NCBI GenBank assembly: GCA_049302575.1
Contig: JBAQMG010000046.1
Coordinates: forward strand, 1-50,238
DNA from: JBAQMG01 sp049302575
GTDB lineage: Bacteria > Bacillota > Desulfitobacteriia > Desulfitobacteriales > Desulfitobacteriaceae
Direction of reading: 5' to 3'
DNA: 50,238 nucleotides
The position numbers and the translations under genes were made by a program. Under the pieces are notes generated by a model. The model had not been told where the DNA came from. It saw only the letters and a program-made list of their open reading frames with translations, and did not search any database. Of the stretch, positions 9,593 through 18,226 are shown one piece after another. The first letter of the stretch is position 1. Every line of letters begins with the position of its first letter.

Positions 9593-10000
9593 CTATTTCT
9601 TATTTTCGGCCGCATTTATCCGCGCTAAAGCTTTACGCATCGCAAATTCGGCCCTTCTAAGGTCGATCTCATTATTACGTTGCGCAAGACGTCTCTCTGC
9701 GCGTTCTTTTGCTGCATTAGCCCGATCTAGATCAATTACTTCGCCCAGTTCAGCAGTGTCCGCCAAGACAGTTGCCAAATTATCGGCAACCTCAACGAAG
9801 CCACCGGATAAAGCAACTCGCTTATTAGCACCGTTCAAAGTATAACGTAAAATTCCAACCTGAAGTTCGGCAATCAAAGGAGCATGATAGGGTAAAATCC
9901 CTAGTTCTCCAGCCCCACCTGGTAAAAGCACGAATTCTACGTCTTCTTTAAGAACTTGTCCTTCAGGGGAAACTATCCGCAGTTCAAATGTTCCAGCCAT
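9593..10000 (-). CDS. atpC: ATP synthase F1 subunit epsilon
   Basis: Epsilon subunit of the F1 central stalk, coupling rotation to the c-ring and regulating ATP hydrolysis. 135 residues: an N-terminal beta-sandwich (VEFVLLPGGAGELGILPYHAPLI) followed by the two-helix C-terminal domain rich in Arg, Ala and Glu. It is the last gene of the operon, four bases after atpD and just before the terminator. Confidence 0.95.
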   Translation of the reverse strand: MAGTFELRIVSPEGQVLKEDVEFVLLPGGAGELGILPYHAPLIAELQVGILRYTLNGANKRVALSGGFVEVADNLATVLADTAELGEVIDLDRANAAKERAERRLAQRNNEIDLRRAEFAMRKALARINAAENKK

Positions 10001-10003
10001 AGC

Positions 10004-11401
10004 TTAAGCCCCCAATCTCTTACCTTTGTCCACAGCCTCTTCAATGGTTCCAACCATATAGAAGGCATCCTCCGGTAGATTATCGTGCTTACCTTCCACT
10101 ATCTCTTTGAACCCTTTGATACTATCTTTTAAAGGAACATACTTACCAGGTGAACCGGTAAACGCTTCAGCTACCGAGAAAGGCTGTGACAAGAATTTCT
10201 GAATCTTACGAGCTCGAGAAACAATAAGTTTTTCATCTTCAGAAAGTTCATCCATACCCAAAATAGCGATAATATCTTGCAGTTCTTTATAACGCTGCAA
10301 GATCTGCTGAACGCTTCGGGCAACATTATAATGTTCTTCACCTAAAACATTCACAGAGAGAATTCGCGAAGTAGAATCCAAAGGATCCACAGCCGGATAA
10401 ATCCCCATCTCAGAAATTGCCCTTGACAAAACAGTTGTCGCATCTAAGTGGGCAAAGGCCGTAGCTGGAGCAGGGTCCGTCAAGTCGTCGGCTGGCACAT
10501 AAATTGCTTGAACAGAAGTAATTGAGCCATTCCGTGTCGAGGTGATTCGCTCTTGAAGCGCACCCATTTCAGTCGCTAGCGTCGGTTGATAACCAACTGC
10601 TGAAGGCATACGTCCAAGCAAAGCGGATACTTCTGAGCCAGCTTGAGTAAAGCGGAAAATATTATCAATGAAGAGCAAGACATCTTGTCCCTGTTCATCA
10701 CGGAAATATTCCGCCATGGTCAGTCCTGTTAACCCTACTCTGAGACGGGCACCAGGTGGTTCATTCATTTGACCGAATACCATGGCAGTTTTCTCGATAA
10801 CCCCAGATTCTTTCATCTCATTCCAAAGGTCATTTCCTTCACGAGTGCGTTCACCCACACCTGCAAAGACGGATAAACCACCGTGCTCTTTAGCAATATT
10901 ATTAATTAGCTCCATAATCAAGACCGTTTTACCGACACCAGCACCGCCAAATAGTCCAATTTTACCTCCCTTTGAATAAGGTGCTAGCAAATCTACAACC
11001 TTAATTCCAGTCTCAAGGATTTCAGTGGAGGGTTGTTGATCGACAAAGGCTGGAGCAGGACGATGGATCGGATAATTCGTTTCCGAACTAACCGCAGCAC
11101 CGCCATCAATCGGTTGTCCTAAAACATTAAACATTCTTCCTAGGGTAACGGTACCTACTGGAATCGTAATCGGAGCCCCAGTATTCATCACTTCCATACC
11201 CCGTTGCATACCGTCCGTAGAGGACATGGCTACACAACGAATTGTATCATTGCCTAAGTGTTGCATGGCTTCTAGGATCAAATTAATTTTATGTTCTGGT
11301 ATATCAACCTTGATAGCACTATAAATCTCCGGCAGTTCATCAGGGGCAAACTTAACATCAACTACCGGACCCAGTACTTGGACTATCTTACCGATATTCA
11401 C
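10004..11401 (-). CDS. atpD: ATP synthase F1 subunit beta
   Basis: Catalytic beta subunit of F1. 465 residues. The P-loop is GGAGVGKT near residues 150-157, and the catalytic Glu lies in GVGERTREGNDLW. The DELSEDEK motif near the C-terminus is the DELSEED-type lever that contacts gamma. Length and order are normal. It sits between atpG and atpC, with only a few dozen bases on either side. Confidence 0.98.
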   Translation of the reverse strand: MNIGKIVQVLGPVVDVKFAPDELPEIYSAIKVDIPEHKINLILEAMQHLGNDTIRCVAMSSTDGMQRGMEVMNTGAPITIPVGTVTLGRMFNVLGQPIDGGAAVSSETNYPIHRPAPAFVDQQPSTEILETGIKVVDLLAPYSKGGKIGLFGGAGVGKTVLIMELINNIAKEHGGLSVFAGVGERTREGNDLWNEMKESGVIEKTAMVFGQMNEPPGARLRVGLTGLTMAEYFRDEQGQDVLLFIDNIFRFTQAGSEVSALLGRMPSAVGYQPTLATEMGALQERITSTRNGSITSVQAIYVPADDLTDPAPATAFAHLDATTVLSRAISEMGIYPAVDPLDSTSRILSVNVLGEEHYNVARSVQQILQRYKELQDIIAILGMDELSEDEKLIVSRARKIQKFLSQPFSVAEAFTGSPGKYVPLKDSIKGFKEIVEGKHDNLPEDAFYMVGTIEEAVDKGKRLGA

Positions 11402-11436
11402 AGGCGCTAAACCTCCTTATTGGGTATTACCGGCAG

Positions 11437-12291
11437 CTATTCTAGGGCAGCCGCTCCTCCGACGATTTCCGATATTTCTTTAGTAATTGCTGCCTGACGG
11501 GCACGATTCATGATCAGCGTCAGACGCTCAATCATATCCTTAGCATTATCTGTTGCCGCGCCCATAGCTGTCATCCGAGCCCCTTGTTCACTCGCTTTAC
11601 CTTCTAGTAGTGTACGATAAATTAGGGTCTCGACATACTTGGGCAAAAGCCGAGCAAGAATCTCATCGGGAGAAGGTTCGAAAATATATTGCCTTCCCAA
11701 TTTGCCCGCCGGTTGCTTTATCGGCAATAGTTTTATGACAGAGGGTCTATTATTAATCGCACTAATAAATTCAGCAAACACTAAATATACTTCATCTACC
11801 GCACCCTCTTGGTAAAGACGCATCACTTCTTCAGCGATTTGTCTTGCTTGGGCGTAATTAGGATTATCACCCAGCCCAGTAAACTCCGCCATAATCTCCA
11901 CTTTACCGCGCCGGAAAAAATCCCGACCTTTCCGTCCAACGGGCACAAGGCCTGTCTCGGACGTCTGTTCTGCGATAAGGCTGCTGGTCTTGCGGATCAA
12001 ATTGGCATTATAACCCCCGCAAAGACCACGATCAGACGTAATTAAAATATACCCCGCTTTACGCACAGTTCGTTTCTCAAGTAAGGGATGTCTAGTATCC
12101 GTTTGAGCTTGCGCTACTCGAGACAGTACTTCTTGCAGTTGACGGGCATATGGGCGGGCAGCAACGACCTTTTCTTGGGCTTTGCGCAATTTTGCCGCGG
12201 ATACCATTTTCATCGCCTTTGTAATCTGCTGCATATTTTTTACGCTGCGGATCCGACGACGAATATCGCGTACTCCTGCCACCTCGTTCAC
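11437..12291 (-). CDS. atpG: ATP synthase F1 subunit gamma
   Basis: Central rotor shaft of F1. The N-terminal helix has RDIRRRIRSVKNMQQITKAM and the C-terminal helix has RARQAAITKEISEIV; together they form the coiled coil inside the alpha3beta3 ring. 284 residues from the GTG at 12291, which has AAGGAG three bases before it. The family usually begins M-A-G-V-R-D-I, which would instead use a second GTG nine bases downstream, so the start is uncertain by three codons. Confidence 0.96.
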   Translation of the reverse strand: MNEVAGVRDIRRRIRSVKNMQQITKAMKMVSAAKLRKAQEKVVAARPYARQLQEVLSRVAQAQTDTRHPLLEKRTVRKAGYILITSDRGLCGGYNANLIRKTSSLIAEQTSETGLVPVGRKGRDFFRRGKVEIMAEFTGLGDNPNYAQARQIAEEVMRLYQEGAVDEVYLVFAEFISAINNRPSVIKLLPIKQPAGKLGRQYIFEPSPDEILARLLPKYVETLIYRTLLEGKASEQGARMTAMGAATDNAKDMIERLTLIMNRARQAAITKEISEIVGGAAALE

Positions 12292-12306
12292 CTACTCCTT
12301 TTCAAT

Positions 12307-13815
12307 TTAGACCAAGAATCCTTGCTTGAATTCTTTAATAGCCACCTGAAGTTGGTTCGTCAAATCATCGGAAAGTGCTTTTTCAGTCCGAATGGCAACC
12401 AACAAATCAGCTTTTACGGAGCGCATGAAACGCAGGTATTCTTGTTCAAACCTAGCTATATCCCTAACTTCAATATCATCAATCAATCCTTTAACTGCCG
12501 CAAAAATAACCACAACCTCTTCTTCAACAGGCATGGGGATATACTGCGCTTGTTTAAGGATTTCCAGCGTCCGCTGTCCACGAGCTAGACGTAATTGAGT
12601 TGCTTTATCAAGATCCGAGCCAAACTGAGCAAACGCTGCCAATTCACGATATTGGGCTAAATCTAACCGCAATTGTCCTGCGACCTGTTTCATAGCCTTG
12701 ATTTGCGCTGAGCCACCAACCCGGGATACTGAAATCCCTACGTTGATTGCTGGGCGAAAACCAGAGTTAAAAAGATCAGCCTCCAAGAAAATCTGACCGT
12801 CTGTAATCGAAATAACATTCGTCGGGATATAGGCTGATACATCACCAGCTTGGGTTTCAATAATGGGTAACGCGGTCATTGACCCGCCACCAAGTTCCGG
12901 AGATAGTTTAGCTGAGCGCTCCAGAAGCCGGGAATGCAGATAGAAAACATCTCCCGGATAGGCTTCACGGCCTGGAGGGCGTTTTAATAAGAGCGAAAGC
13001 TCTCGATAGGCCACCGCTTGTTTGGAAAGATCATCATAGATAATGAGTACATGTTTACCATTGTACATGAACTCCTCACCCATCGCACACCCACAGTAAG
13101 GAGCAATATAGAGCATCGGGGCTGGTTCAGAAGCAGTCGAGGTGACAATTATACTATAAGCCATAGCACCCGCATCCTCTAGCATTTTATGAACACCAGC
13201 CACAGTCGAGGCCTTTTGTCCAACCGCAACATAGATGCAGATGACGTCTAAGCCTTTTTGATTAATAATAGTATCAATAGCTACCGCAGTTTTCCCAGTC
13301 TGTCTATCCCCAATGATGAGTTCCCGTTGACCACGACCAATAGGAACCATCGCATCAATCGATTTCAAACCGGTCTGTAGTGGTTCATGCACAGATTTAC
13401 GGGCTACAACCCCTGGGGCTGGGGATTCAATCGGTCTGAATTTATCAGTTTTGATCTCCCCTTTACCGTCAATCGGCTGACCGAGGGCATTAACTACCCG
13501 TCCGATCAAAGCCTCCCCGACAGGAACCTCCACAATTCGCCCAGTTCTTTTAACCTGGTCGCCTTCTTTAATCCCAATATAAGGGCCTAGGATAACACAG
13601 CCAATATTGTCTTCTTCTAAGTTCATGGCCATCCCATAAATACCCCCTGGAAATTCCAGGAGTTCGCCGGACATTGCCTTTTCCAAACCATAAACACGGG
13701 CAATTCCGTCACCCACTTGAATAACTGTCCCTACATCAACAACCTCAATGGCACTTTGATAGCGCTCAATTTGCTGCTTGATAATCGAACTTATTTCTTC
13801 TGGACGTAAGTTCAT
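12307..13815 (-). CDS. atpA: ATP synthase F1 subunit alpha
   Basis: Regulatory, non-catalytic nucleotide-binding subunit of F1. 502 residues, the usual length. The P-loop is GDRQTGKT, the arginine-finger region is in SVSRVGGSAQIKAMK, and the N-terminus (LRPEEISSIIKQQI) is the segment that binds delta. It sits 15 bases before atpG. A long plus-strand open frame across its 3' end is only its antisense shadow. Confidence 0.98.
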   Translation of the reverse strand: MNLRPEEISSIIKQQIERYQSAIEVVDVGTVIQVGDGIARVYGLEKAMSGELLEFPGGIYGMAMNLEEDNIGCVILGPYIGIKEGDQVKRTGRIVEVPVGEALIGRVVNALGQPIDGKGEIKTDKFRPIESPAPGVVARKSVHEPLQTGLKSIDAMVPIGRGQRELIIGDRQTGKTAVAIDTIINQKGLDVICIYVAVGQKASTVAGVHKMLEDAGAMAYSIIVTSTASEPAPMLYIAPYCGCAMGEEFMYNGKHVLIIYDDLSKQAVAYRELSLLLKRPPGREAYPGDVFYLHSRLLERSAKLSPELGGGSMTALPIIETQAGDVSAYIPTNVISITDGQIFLEADLFNSGFRPAINVGISVSRVGGSAQIKAMKQVAGQLRLDLAQYRELAAFAQFGSDLDKATQLRLARGQRTLEILKQAQYIPMPVEEEVVVIFAAVKGLIDDIEVRDIARFEQEYLRFMRSVKADLLVAIRTEKALSDDLTNQLQVAIKEFKQGFLV

Positions 13816-13858
13816 CCTGCTATTTCACCCCTATTCCCTGAGGTTATTTCTCTATTGT

Positions 13859-14389
13859 TCAACCCAAATTCTCACGCATCCGATTTAATGAATGGGCAAC
13901 ACTACCATCGATCACACGATCTCCAACCTGTACCAGAGCGCCACCGATCAGTTCAGGACGCAATTCACTGACAAGACGAATATTTTTCCCTGTTAAACGG
14001 ACTAGTTTCTCTTTGAGTCGCTCTACTTGACTATCACTTAATGGAGTAGCACTCACAACTTTTGCTTCAACAAGCTGCCGAGCCTCGTCAGACATCCGCG
14101 CAAATTCCTGTTGAATGGGCTTGAGAAAATTTTGACGCCGCCGATCAATCAACAAAAAAAGAAAGTTTTGCAACGTCTCGCTAATCTGACCTTCAAAGAT
14201 TTTCTTAACGAAGGACTTCTTATCCACTAAAGGAATATGCGGATGATGGAGAACTTGAGTGATCTCCTCATGTTCCTCAATTATTTGAGTTAACTCCCGC
14301 AATTCGGTATCGAAACTATCCAGCGAGGTTTTACTGGCAATTTCAAATAAGGCCTGTGCATACCTCTGAGCTAAGGCTCCACTTAACAT
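13859..14389 (-). CDS. atpH: ATP synthase F1 subunit delta
   Basis: Peripheral-stalk subunit joining F1 to the b subunits. 176 residues, typical OSCP/delta fold: helical N-terminal domain (RYAQALFEIA) and the conserved C-terminal segment ELIGGALVQVGDRVIDGSV. Its start overlaps the end of atpF by seven bases, which suggests translational coupling. Confidence 0.95.
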   Translation of the reverse strand: MLSGALAQRYAQALFEIASKTSLDSFDTELRELTQIIEEHEEITQVLHHPHIPLVDKKSFVKKIFEGQISETLQNFLFLLIDRRRQNFLKPIQQEFARMSDEARQLVEAKVVSATPLSDSQVERLKEKLVRLTGKNIRLVSELRPELIGGALVQVGDRVIDGSVAHSLNRMRENLG

Positions 14390-14877
14390 GGCAATTCCCC
14401 TACCTCTTGAATAAATTGCTCAATCAGTTTTGCTTGGTTAGGCAGGTCAAGCTTATGACGAATAATTTTCTCAGCAACGGCAATAGATAAATCAGCAACT
14501 TGAGCTTTAACCTCTAAGATGGCTCGATCACGTTCCCGCTCAATATCAACTAAGGCAGACTTCTTAACCTTTTCTGCTTCTTCACGCGCTAAGGCTAGGA
14601 TTTCAACAGCCCGCTCTTCGCTAACTTTAGTAGCCCTGGCAATGACTTCCTGAGCTTCATGACGCGCTTGGCGCATTTCTTCCTGATATTCTTTTTTAAT
14701 TTTCTCGGCTTGTTGACGCTCTTCAGCTGCTTGGGCTAGGCTGGATTCAATCGACATACGCCGTTGTTCCATCATATTCATCAAGGGCTTCCAAGCATAT
14801 CTGCTAAGCAGCCAGACCAGCAACAAGAAAGCTAAGACCTGCGCCACAACTGTATAATCTATGGCTATGGGATTCAC
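14383..14877 (-). CDS. atpF: ATP synthase Fo subunit b
   Basis: Membrane-anchored peripheral stalk. 164 residues: one N-terminal transmembrane helix (VVAQVLAFLLLVWLLSRY) followed by a long, charged coiled coil rich in Glu, Arg and Ala. It overlaps atpH. The 110 bases upstream, towards atpE, include a GC-rich hairpin. Confidence 0.95.
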   Translation of the reverse strand: MNPIAIDYTVVAQVLAFLLLVWLLSRYAWKPLMNMMEQRRMSIESSLAQAAEERQQAEKIKKEYQEEMRQARHEAQEVIARATKVSEERAVEILALAREEAEKVKKSALVDIERERDRAILEVKAQVADLSIAVAEKIIRHKLDLPNQAKLIEQFIQEVGELPC

Positions 14878-14922
14878 CGTTTACCCCCCTCTCAAGTCTG
14901 ATTCGTCATGGAAAGATTTTTT

Positions 14923-14948
14923 CAAGGGGGAACTTCCGTCCCCCCTTG
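14923..14948 (-). other. GC-rich stem-loop between atpE and atpF
   Basis: Perfect eight-base stem (CAAGGGGG and complement) with a ten-base loop, in the atpE-atpF spacer. There is no following T-run on the minus strand, so it is not a standard terminator. It may stabilise the atpE message or act as a processing or pause site, which would suit the high c-subunit demand. That role is inferred. Confidence 0.5.
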
Positions 14949-14988
14949 TTCCTAACGGGTAGGCTAATGACTCACCCGCTTTACAGAC

Positions 14989-15216
14989 TTACTTCAAGTA
15001 GAGAAGAAGGCCGACGACCCACGCAAGTAACGGCAAAGCCTCGATTAAACCAACGCCGATAAACATGGTTCCTTGGAGAGCTCCTTTGGCCTCAGGTTGA
15101 CGGGAAATTCCTTCGACCGTCTTAGAGATTACATTACCATTACCGATTGAAGCTCCTAGAGCGGCTAAACCAACAGCAATACCTGCACCTAATGCAGCTG
15201 CAGCAGAAACGTCCAC
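14989..15216 (-). CDS. atpE: ATP synthase Fo subunit c
   Basis: c-ring subunit, 75 residues: two transmembrane helices joined by a polar loop (SRQPEAKG). The ion-carrying carboxylate is the Glu of GLIEALP in helix 2. Helix 1 has GASIGNGN where Na+-type subunits have a Gln, and the Glu is followed by Ala-Leu instead of the Ser-Thr of Na+-binding rings such as Ilyobacter. By comparison with those families I infer proton coupling. The gene is bordered on both sides by longer spacers than the rest of the operon. Confidence 0.96.
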   Translation of the reverse strand: MDVSAAAALGAGIAVGLAALGASIGNGNVISKTVEGISRQPEAKGALQGTMFIGVGLIEALPLLAWVVGLLLYLK

Positions 15217-15302
15217 AGAGTTTCCTCCTTTCTTTATACCCCTAAAATATTATTAATTATTCCCTCAGCGCGCATAAGGCTCGCTGAAAACAGTCAACAG
15301 GT

Positions 15303-15330
15303 ATTCGAGGCTCGAGCCTCGAAATTCGAA
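15303..15330. repeat. heptamer repeat block inside the atp operon
   Basis: Four tandem heptamers (ATTCGAG, GCTCGAG, CCTCGAA, ATTCGAA) in the 138-base spacer between atpB and atpE. A repeat block within a highly expressed operon is unexpected. Confidence 0.75.
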
Positions 15331-15354
15331 ATTGGATGTGAAAAGATTCTAAAA

Positions 15355-16104
15355 TTAGTGCGATTCAGAAACTGCCTGTGCTACATAGGCAGTCGTAAGT
15401 ACTGTGAAGACGAAGGCTTGAATTGCACCGACGAAAACACTAAACCCGAGCCAAATGGTATCTGGTAAAACACCTGGTAGTACCCATATACCTGGAAGCA
15501 TTAAGATTACTTTAATAAGAACTTCTCCGGCAAAAATATTGCCAAAAAGACGAAAAGCTAAGGTCATCGGCTTAGAAAGCACATCAATTAAATGAATAGG
15601 TAAAAATACCGCGTATGGTTCGATAAAGTGATGAAAATAACCTAATCCCTTATGCTTGATTCCAAAAGCAAAAACGATGATAATTGTCATTAAAGCTAAG
15701 GCCAGAGTTGTATTAATATCTGCAGTTGGTGATGCCAAGGTCGCCCCTTCAAAGATCTTGTTTAATCCTGCAAATTCCACCCCAAAATGTTCAAATAAAT
15801 TAAATGTTAAATTGGGTACTAAACCGATCATGTTGGCAAAAAATACAAAGACGATTAAAGTTAGAAGGTAACTAAGCAAGGGACGTCCTTTTTCATAATC
15901 CATATTATCCGTAACTAACCCACGAACAAAATCCACGATCCACTCTAAAATATTCTGCATTTTTCCCGGTTTACCGCTTGTTAAACGACGCACGCCCATA
16001 AGACAAAAAATCAAGACCAGTACCATAACCAGCCAAGTCATTACAAGTGTTTTGGCATGAAAACTCATGTTTCCTAGATGCCAGAGGACGAGTTCTTCGT
16101 TCAT
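15355..16104 (-). CDS. atpB: ATP synthase Fo subunit a
   Basis: Stator membrane subunit forming the proton half-channels. 249 residues, five to six transmembrane segments. The essential arginine lies in MTLAFRLFGNIFAGE, and the conserved C-terminal stretch is QAFVFTVLTTAYVAQAV. The gene starts a few bases after atpI. A heptamer repeat block separates it from atpE. Confidence 0.96.
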   Translation of the reverse strand: MNEELVLWHLGNMSFHAKTLVMTWLVMVLVLIFCLMGVRRLTSGKPGKMQNILEWIVDFVRGLVTDNMDYEKGRPLLSYLLTLIVFVFFANMIGLVPNLTFNLFEHFGVEFAGLNKIFEGATLASPTADINTTLALALMTIIIVFAFGIKHKGLGYFHHFIEPYAVFLPIHLIDVLSKPMTLAFRLFGNIFAGEVLIKVILMLPGIWVLPGVLPDTIWLGFSVFVGAIQAFVFTVLTTAYVAQAVSESH

Positions 16105-16111
16105 TCTGTTA

Positions 16112-16477
16112 TCACCCCTTTCCGCTCATAATCTGCCGCCGCACCATAAATATCAGGGAAAGTGGAATCCCGACAGCGATTCCAATCGCCAAGCTAGGAA
16201 GCCAAGCCCTTTGTAAACGGGCAACCCCGACGACAACAAAAGTAATTATCCCCAAACGGACAAAAAAACTACGGCGCAAACGCCTGATAGCTGAGTAAAC
16301 ATCCATTTCTGTTGAAATCAAAACGTCACGATAGAGCCACTCCGAATTATAATAACCCAGCCAGTAGCCCAATAAGACACCGAACCAAGTCCTGTTACCC
16401 GTCATCGTAATCCCTAAAAGCACCAACGACGTGATTACCAAAAATACGACTTTTTCACTTTTCATAATCATCTGCAC
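16112..16477 (-). CDS. atpI: ATP synthase subunit I (AtpI-like)
   Basis: Small membrane protein of about 117-121 residues with four predicted transmembrane helices (VFLVITSLVLLGITMT, FGVLLGYWLGYY, VRLGIITFVVVGVA, IGIAVGIPLSLIFMV). The family helps c-ring assembly. The frame opens at GTG 16477, inside atpZ; ATG at 16471 or 16465 is equally possible, because no clear ribosome site separates them. The overlap with atpZ suggests translational coupling. Confidence 0.8.
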   Translation of the reverse strand: MQMIMKSEKVVFLVITSLVLLGITMTGNRTWFGVLLGYWLGYYNSEWLYRDVLISTEMDVYSAIRRLRRSFFVRLGIITFVVVGVARLQRAWLPSLAIGIAVGIPLSLIFMVRRQIMSGKG

Positions 16478-16685
16478 TGAGCTTAATAAGGGTCATTGCC
16501 AAATATGCTCCACCAAGGACTAATCCTACTAACATCAACACAAATGTCCACCATGGGCGAGTCCCCCAAAGGGCATCTATATATTTACCCAAAAAAAAAC
16601 CGCATAATACTAGCCCTGCCAAAGTTGAAGCAATGCTTGTTCCTAACGAAGCAGCTTTTAGCCAAGACTTGCGGTTATCCTTCAT
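16455..16685 (-). CDS. atpZ: AtpZ/AtpI family membrane protein
   Basis: First gene of the ATP synthase operon: 76 residues with two transmembrane helices (GTSIASTLAGLVLCGFFLG and WTFVLMLVGLVLGGAYLAM) linked by the DALWGTRPWW turn typical of AtpZ. Proteins of this type act with AtpI in Fo assembly or cation supply. AGAGGATG lies about nine bases before the ATG. Its 3' end overlaps atpI. Confidence 0.85.
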   Translation of the reverse strand: MKDNRKSWLKAASLGTSIASTLAGLVLCGFFLGKYIDALWGTRPWWTFVLMLVGLVLGGAYLAMTLIKLSADDYEK

Positions 16686-16769
16686 ACATTTTCATCCTCT
16701 ACCTTGTTTATCAGTATTTCTATTTCGCCGTTCAAATCTATATTCCTGCTATTAACCCCGATGAATCGA

Positions 16770-16821
16770 CTATTATTTTATTAATTTATTAATTTATTAA
16801 TTTATTTTCTATTTTTGACAA
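16770..16821 (-). promoter_or_regulatory. possible atp operon promoter in an AT-rich octamer repeat
   Basis: Minus strand TTGTCA (16816-16821), then 16 bases, then TAATAA, just after the wecB stop. The -10 lies in three tandem TAATTTAT-type octamers. This is the only plausible promoter between wecB and atpZ, but the -10 is weak. Confidence 0.35.
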
Positions 16822-16823
16822 AC

Positions 16824-17972
16824 CTATGTAATATTATTCATTTTTGCAAAAGGAGTTTGTTCAATGATTTCCACAATTCGCTCTGCTGCTAATCCATCAC
16901 CGTAAGGATTTATACTTGTTGCCATAGCCCTATACGCCTGATTATTCGTTAATAAAGTATACAACTCTTCGTATACTTTGTCATAGGACGTTCCGACTAA
17001 CGAAACCGTACCTGCACTAACCGCTTCCGGTCGTTCAGTTGTATCCCTGACGACTAATACCGGTTTCCCCAAAGAAGGCGCTTCTTCTTGAATCCCGCCT
17101 GAATCCGTTAAAATCAAGTAGGATCGGTTCATTAAATTGACGAAAGGCTCATAATCTAAGGGTTCAATCAAATGTACTCTTGAATTCGACCCTAGAACTT
17201 CCTCCACAACCTCACGCACCCTAGGATTCTTATGAACGGGAAAAAGAATATAAGTATTCGGAAATTCTCTTAGCATCTCCGCTAAAGCCCGATAAATTTG
17301 ACGCATTGGTTCCCCAAGGTTCTCCCGACGATGTGTAGTAACCATAATCATCCGTCGCCCGTTTTCCTGTTCCAAAATATTCCTAATTTCTTCATTTTTA
17401 AAGTCATAACTCGGCTTTACCGTTGCTAATAAAGCATCTATCACCGTATTACCAGTAACGAATATCTGTCCAGCTGGTACCCCTTCACGCAAGAGGTTCT
17501 CCCTAGCAGTAGGTGTTGGAGCAAAGTGGAAATCAGCTAACGACCCAGTAAGCTTGCGATTTATTTCTTCTGGAAAGGGAGAAGACTTATTTCCCGTACG
17601 GAGACCGGCTTCTACGTGAGCTACTGGTATTTTGGCATAAAAAGCTGCCAGTGCCGCAGCAAAAGTAGTCGTAGTATCCCCATGAACTAGAACTAACTCC
17701 GGACGTTCCTGCTGAAACACTTCAGTAAGGCCAATTAGAGCTCTGGTCGTAACCTCGGTCAAGGTTTGTCCTGGTTTCATTAAATTTAGGTCAAAATCTG
17801 GTTTGATCTGAAACAACTGTAAAACCTGATCTAACATCTCCCGGTGTTGGGCTGTTACGGTTACTTGACAGCGTATCAGCTCTCTACGGCTGAGGGCCTG
17901 TACGACCGGAGCCATTTTGATTGCCTCCGGTCGGGTACCAAACACAACCATAATTTTCCTCTGATTTGTCAC
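16824..17972 (-). CDS. wecB: UDP-N-acetylglucosamine 2-epimerase (non-hydrolysing)
   Basis: Interconverts UDP-GlcNAc and UDP-ManNAc, supplying ManNAc for cell-wall teichoic or other surface polymers. 382 residues with a GT-B-like fold. Family motifs are VVFGTRPEAIKMAPV near the N-terminus, VHGDTTTTFAAAL, VEAGLRTG, FPEEINRK, TTHRRENLG and LTDSGGIQEEAPSLGKPVLV. The GTG start at 17972 has GGAAG eight bases upstream; a later in-frame ATG would remove conserved residues. Placement just before the atp operon is common in Clostridia. Also called mnaA. Confidence 0.95.
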   Translation of the reverse strand: MTNQRKIMVVFGTRPEAIKMAPVVQALSRRELIRCQVTVTAQHREMLDQVLQLFQIKPDFDLNLMKPGQTLTEVTTRALIGLTEVFQQERPELVLVHGDTTTTFAAALAAFYAKIPVAHVEAGLRTGNKSSPFPEEINRKLTGSLADFHFAPTPTARENLLREGVPAGQIFVTGNTVIDALLATVKPSYDFKNEEIRNILEQENGRRMIMVTTHRRENLGEPMRQIYRALAEMLREFPNTYILFPVHKNPRVREVVEEVLGSNSRVHLIEPLDYEPFVNLMNRSYLILTDSGGIQEEAPSLGKPVLVVRDTTERPEAVSAGTVSLVGTSYDKVYEELYTLLTNNQAYRAMATSINPYGDGLAAERIVEIIEQTPFAKMNNIT

Positions 17973-18000
17973 CTTTCAACTTCCTTCCAAAGCCAAGTTT

Positions 18001-18160
18001 GGTAAATCACTATGGCGCCTTCGGCCGTTAGTGTCCACCGAACACTAACGTGTTCGCATGCCCTGCATTTGCTACTCGTTTGACTATTAGGCTAAACGCC
18101 TAATAGTCTGCACTCGCTTACGCAAATTCCGCTAAATGACTCACTAAGCAATAGTGATTT
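18001..18160. repeat. structured intergenic element with terminal inverted repeats
   Basis: An 11-base inverted repeat (TAAATCACTAT near 18003 and ATAGTGATTTA near 18150) bounds about 160 bases. Inside are a perfect 11-base stem at 18082-18108 (GACTATTAGGC and complement, five-base loop) and a nine-base stem at 18026-18050 (CGTTAGTGT and complement) that competes with an overlapping CGAACAC/GTGTTCG pairing. No open frame. MITE-like element or structured RNA; undecided. Confidence 0.5.
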
Positions 18161-18226
18161 ACGGGTCAGGAACGGGGAAGCAAACTCAGATTGCGATTAT
18201 CATGAAGTAACTATCGCAGTAGAATC

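Noticed and set aside
9385..9615. 76-codon minus-strand open frame after atpC
   Set aside because: Overlaps the atpC end and runs through the operon terminator; composition not protein-like.
12088..12588. 166-codon plus-strand open frame across the atpA/atpG junction
   Set aside because: Antisense shadow of two certain ATP synthase genes; no ribosome site and no protein-like pattern.
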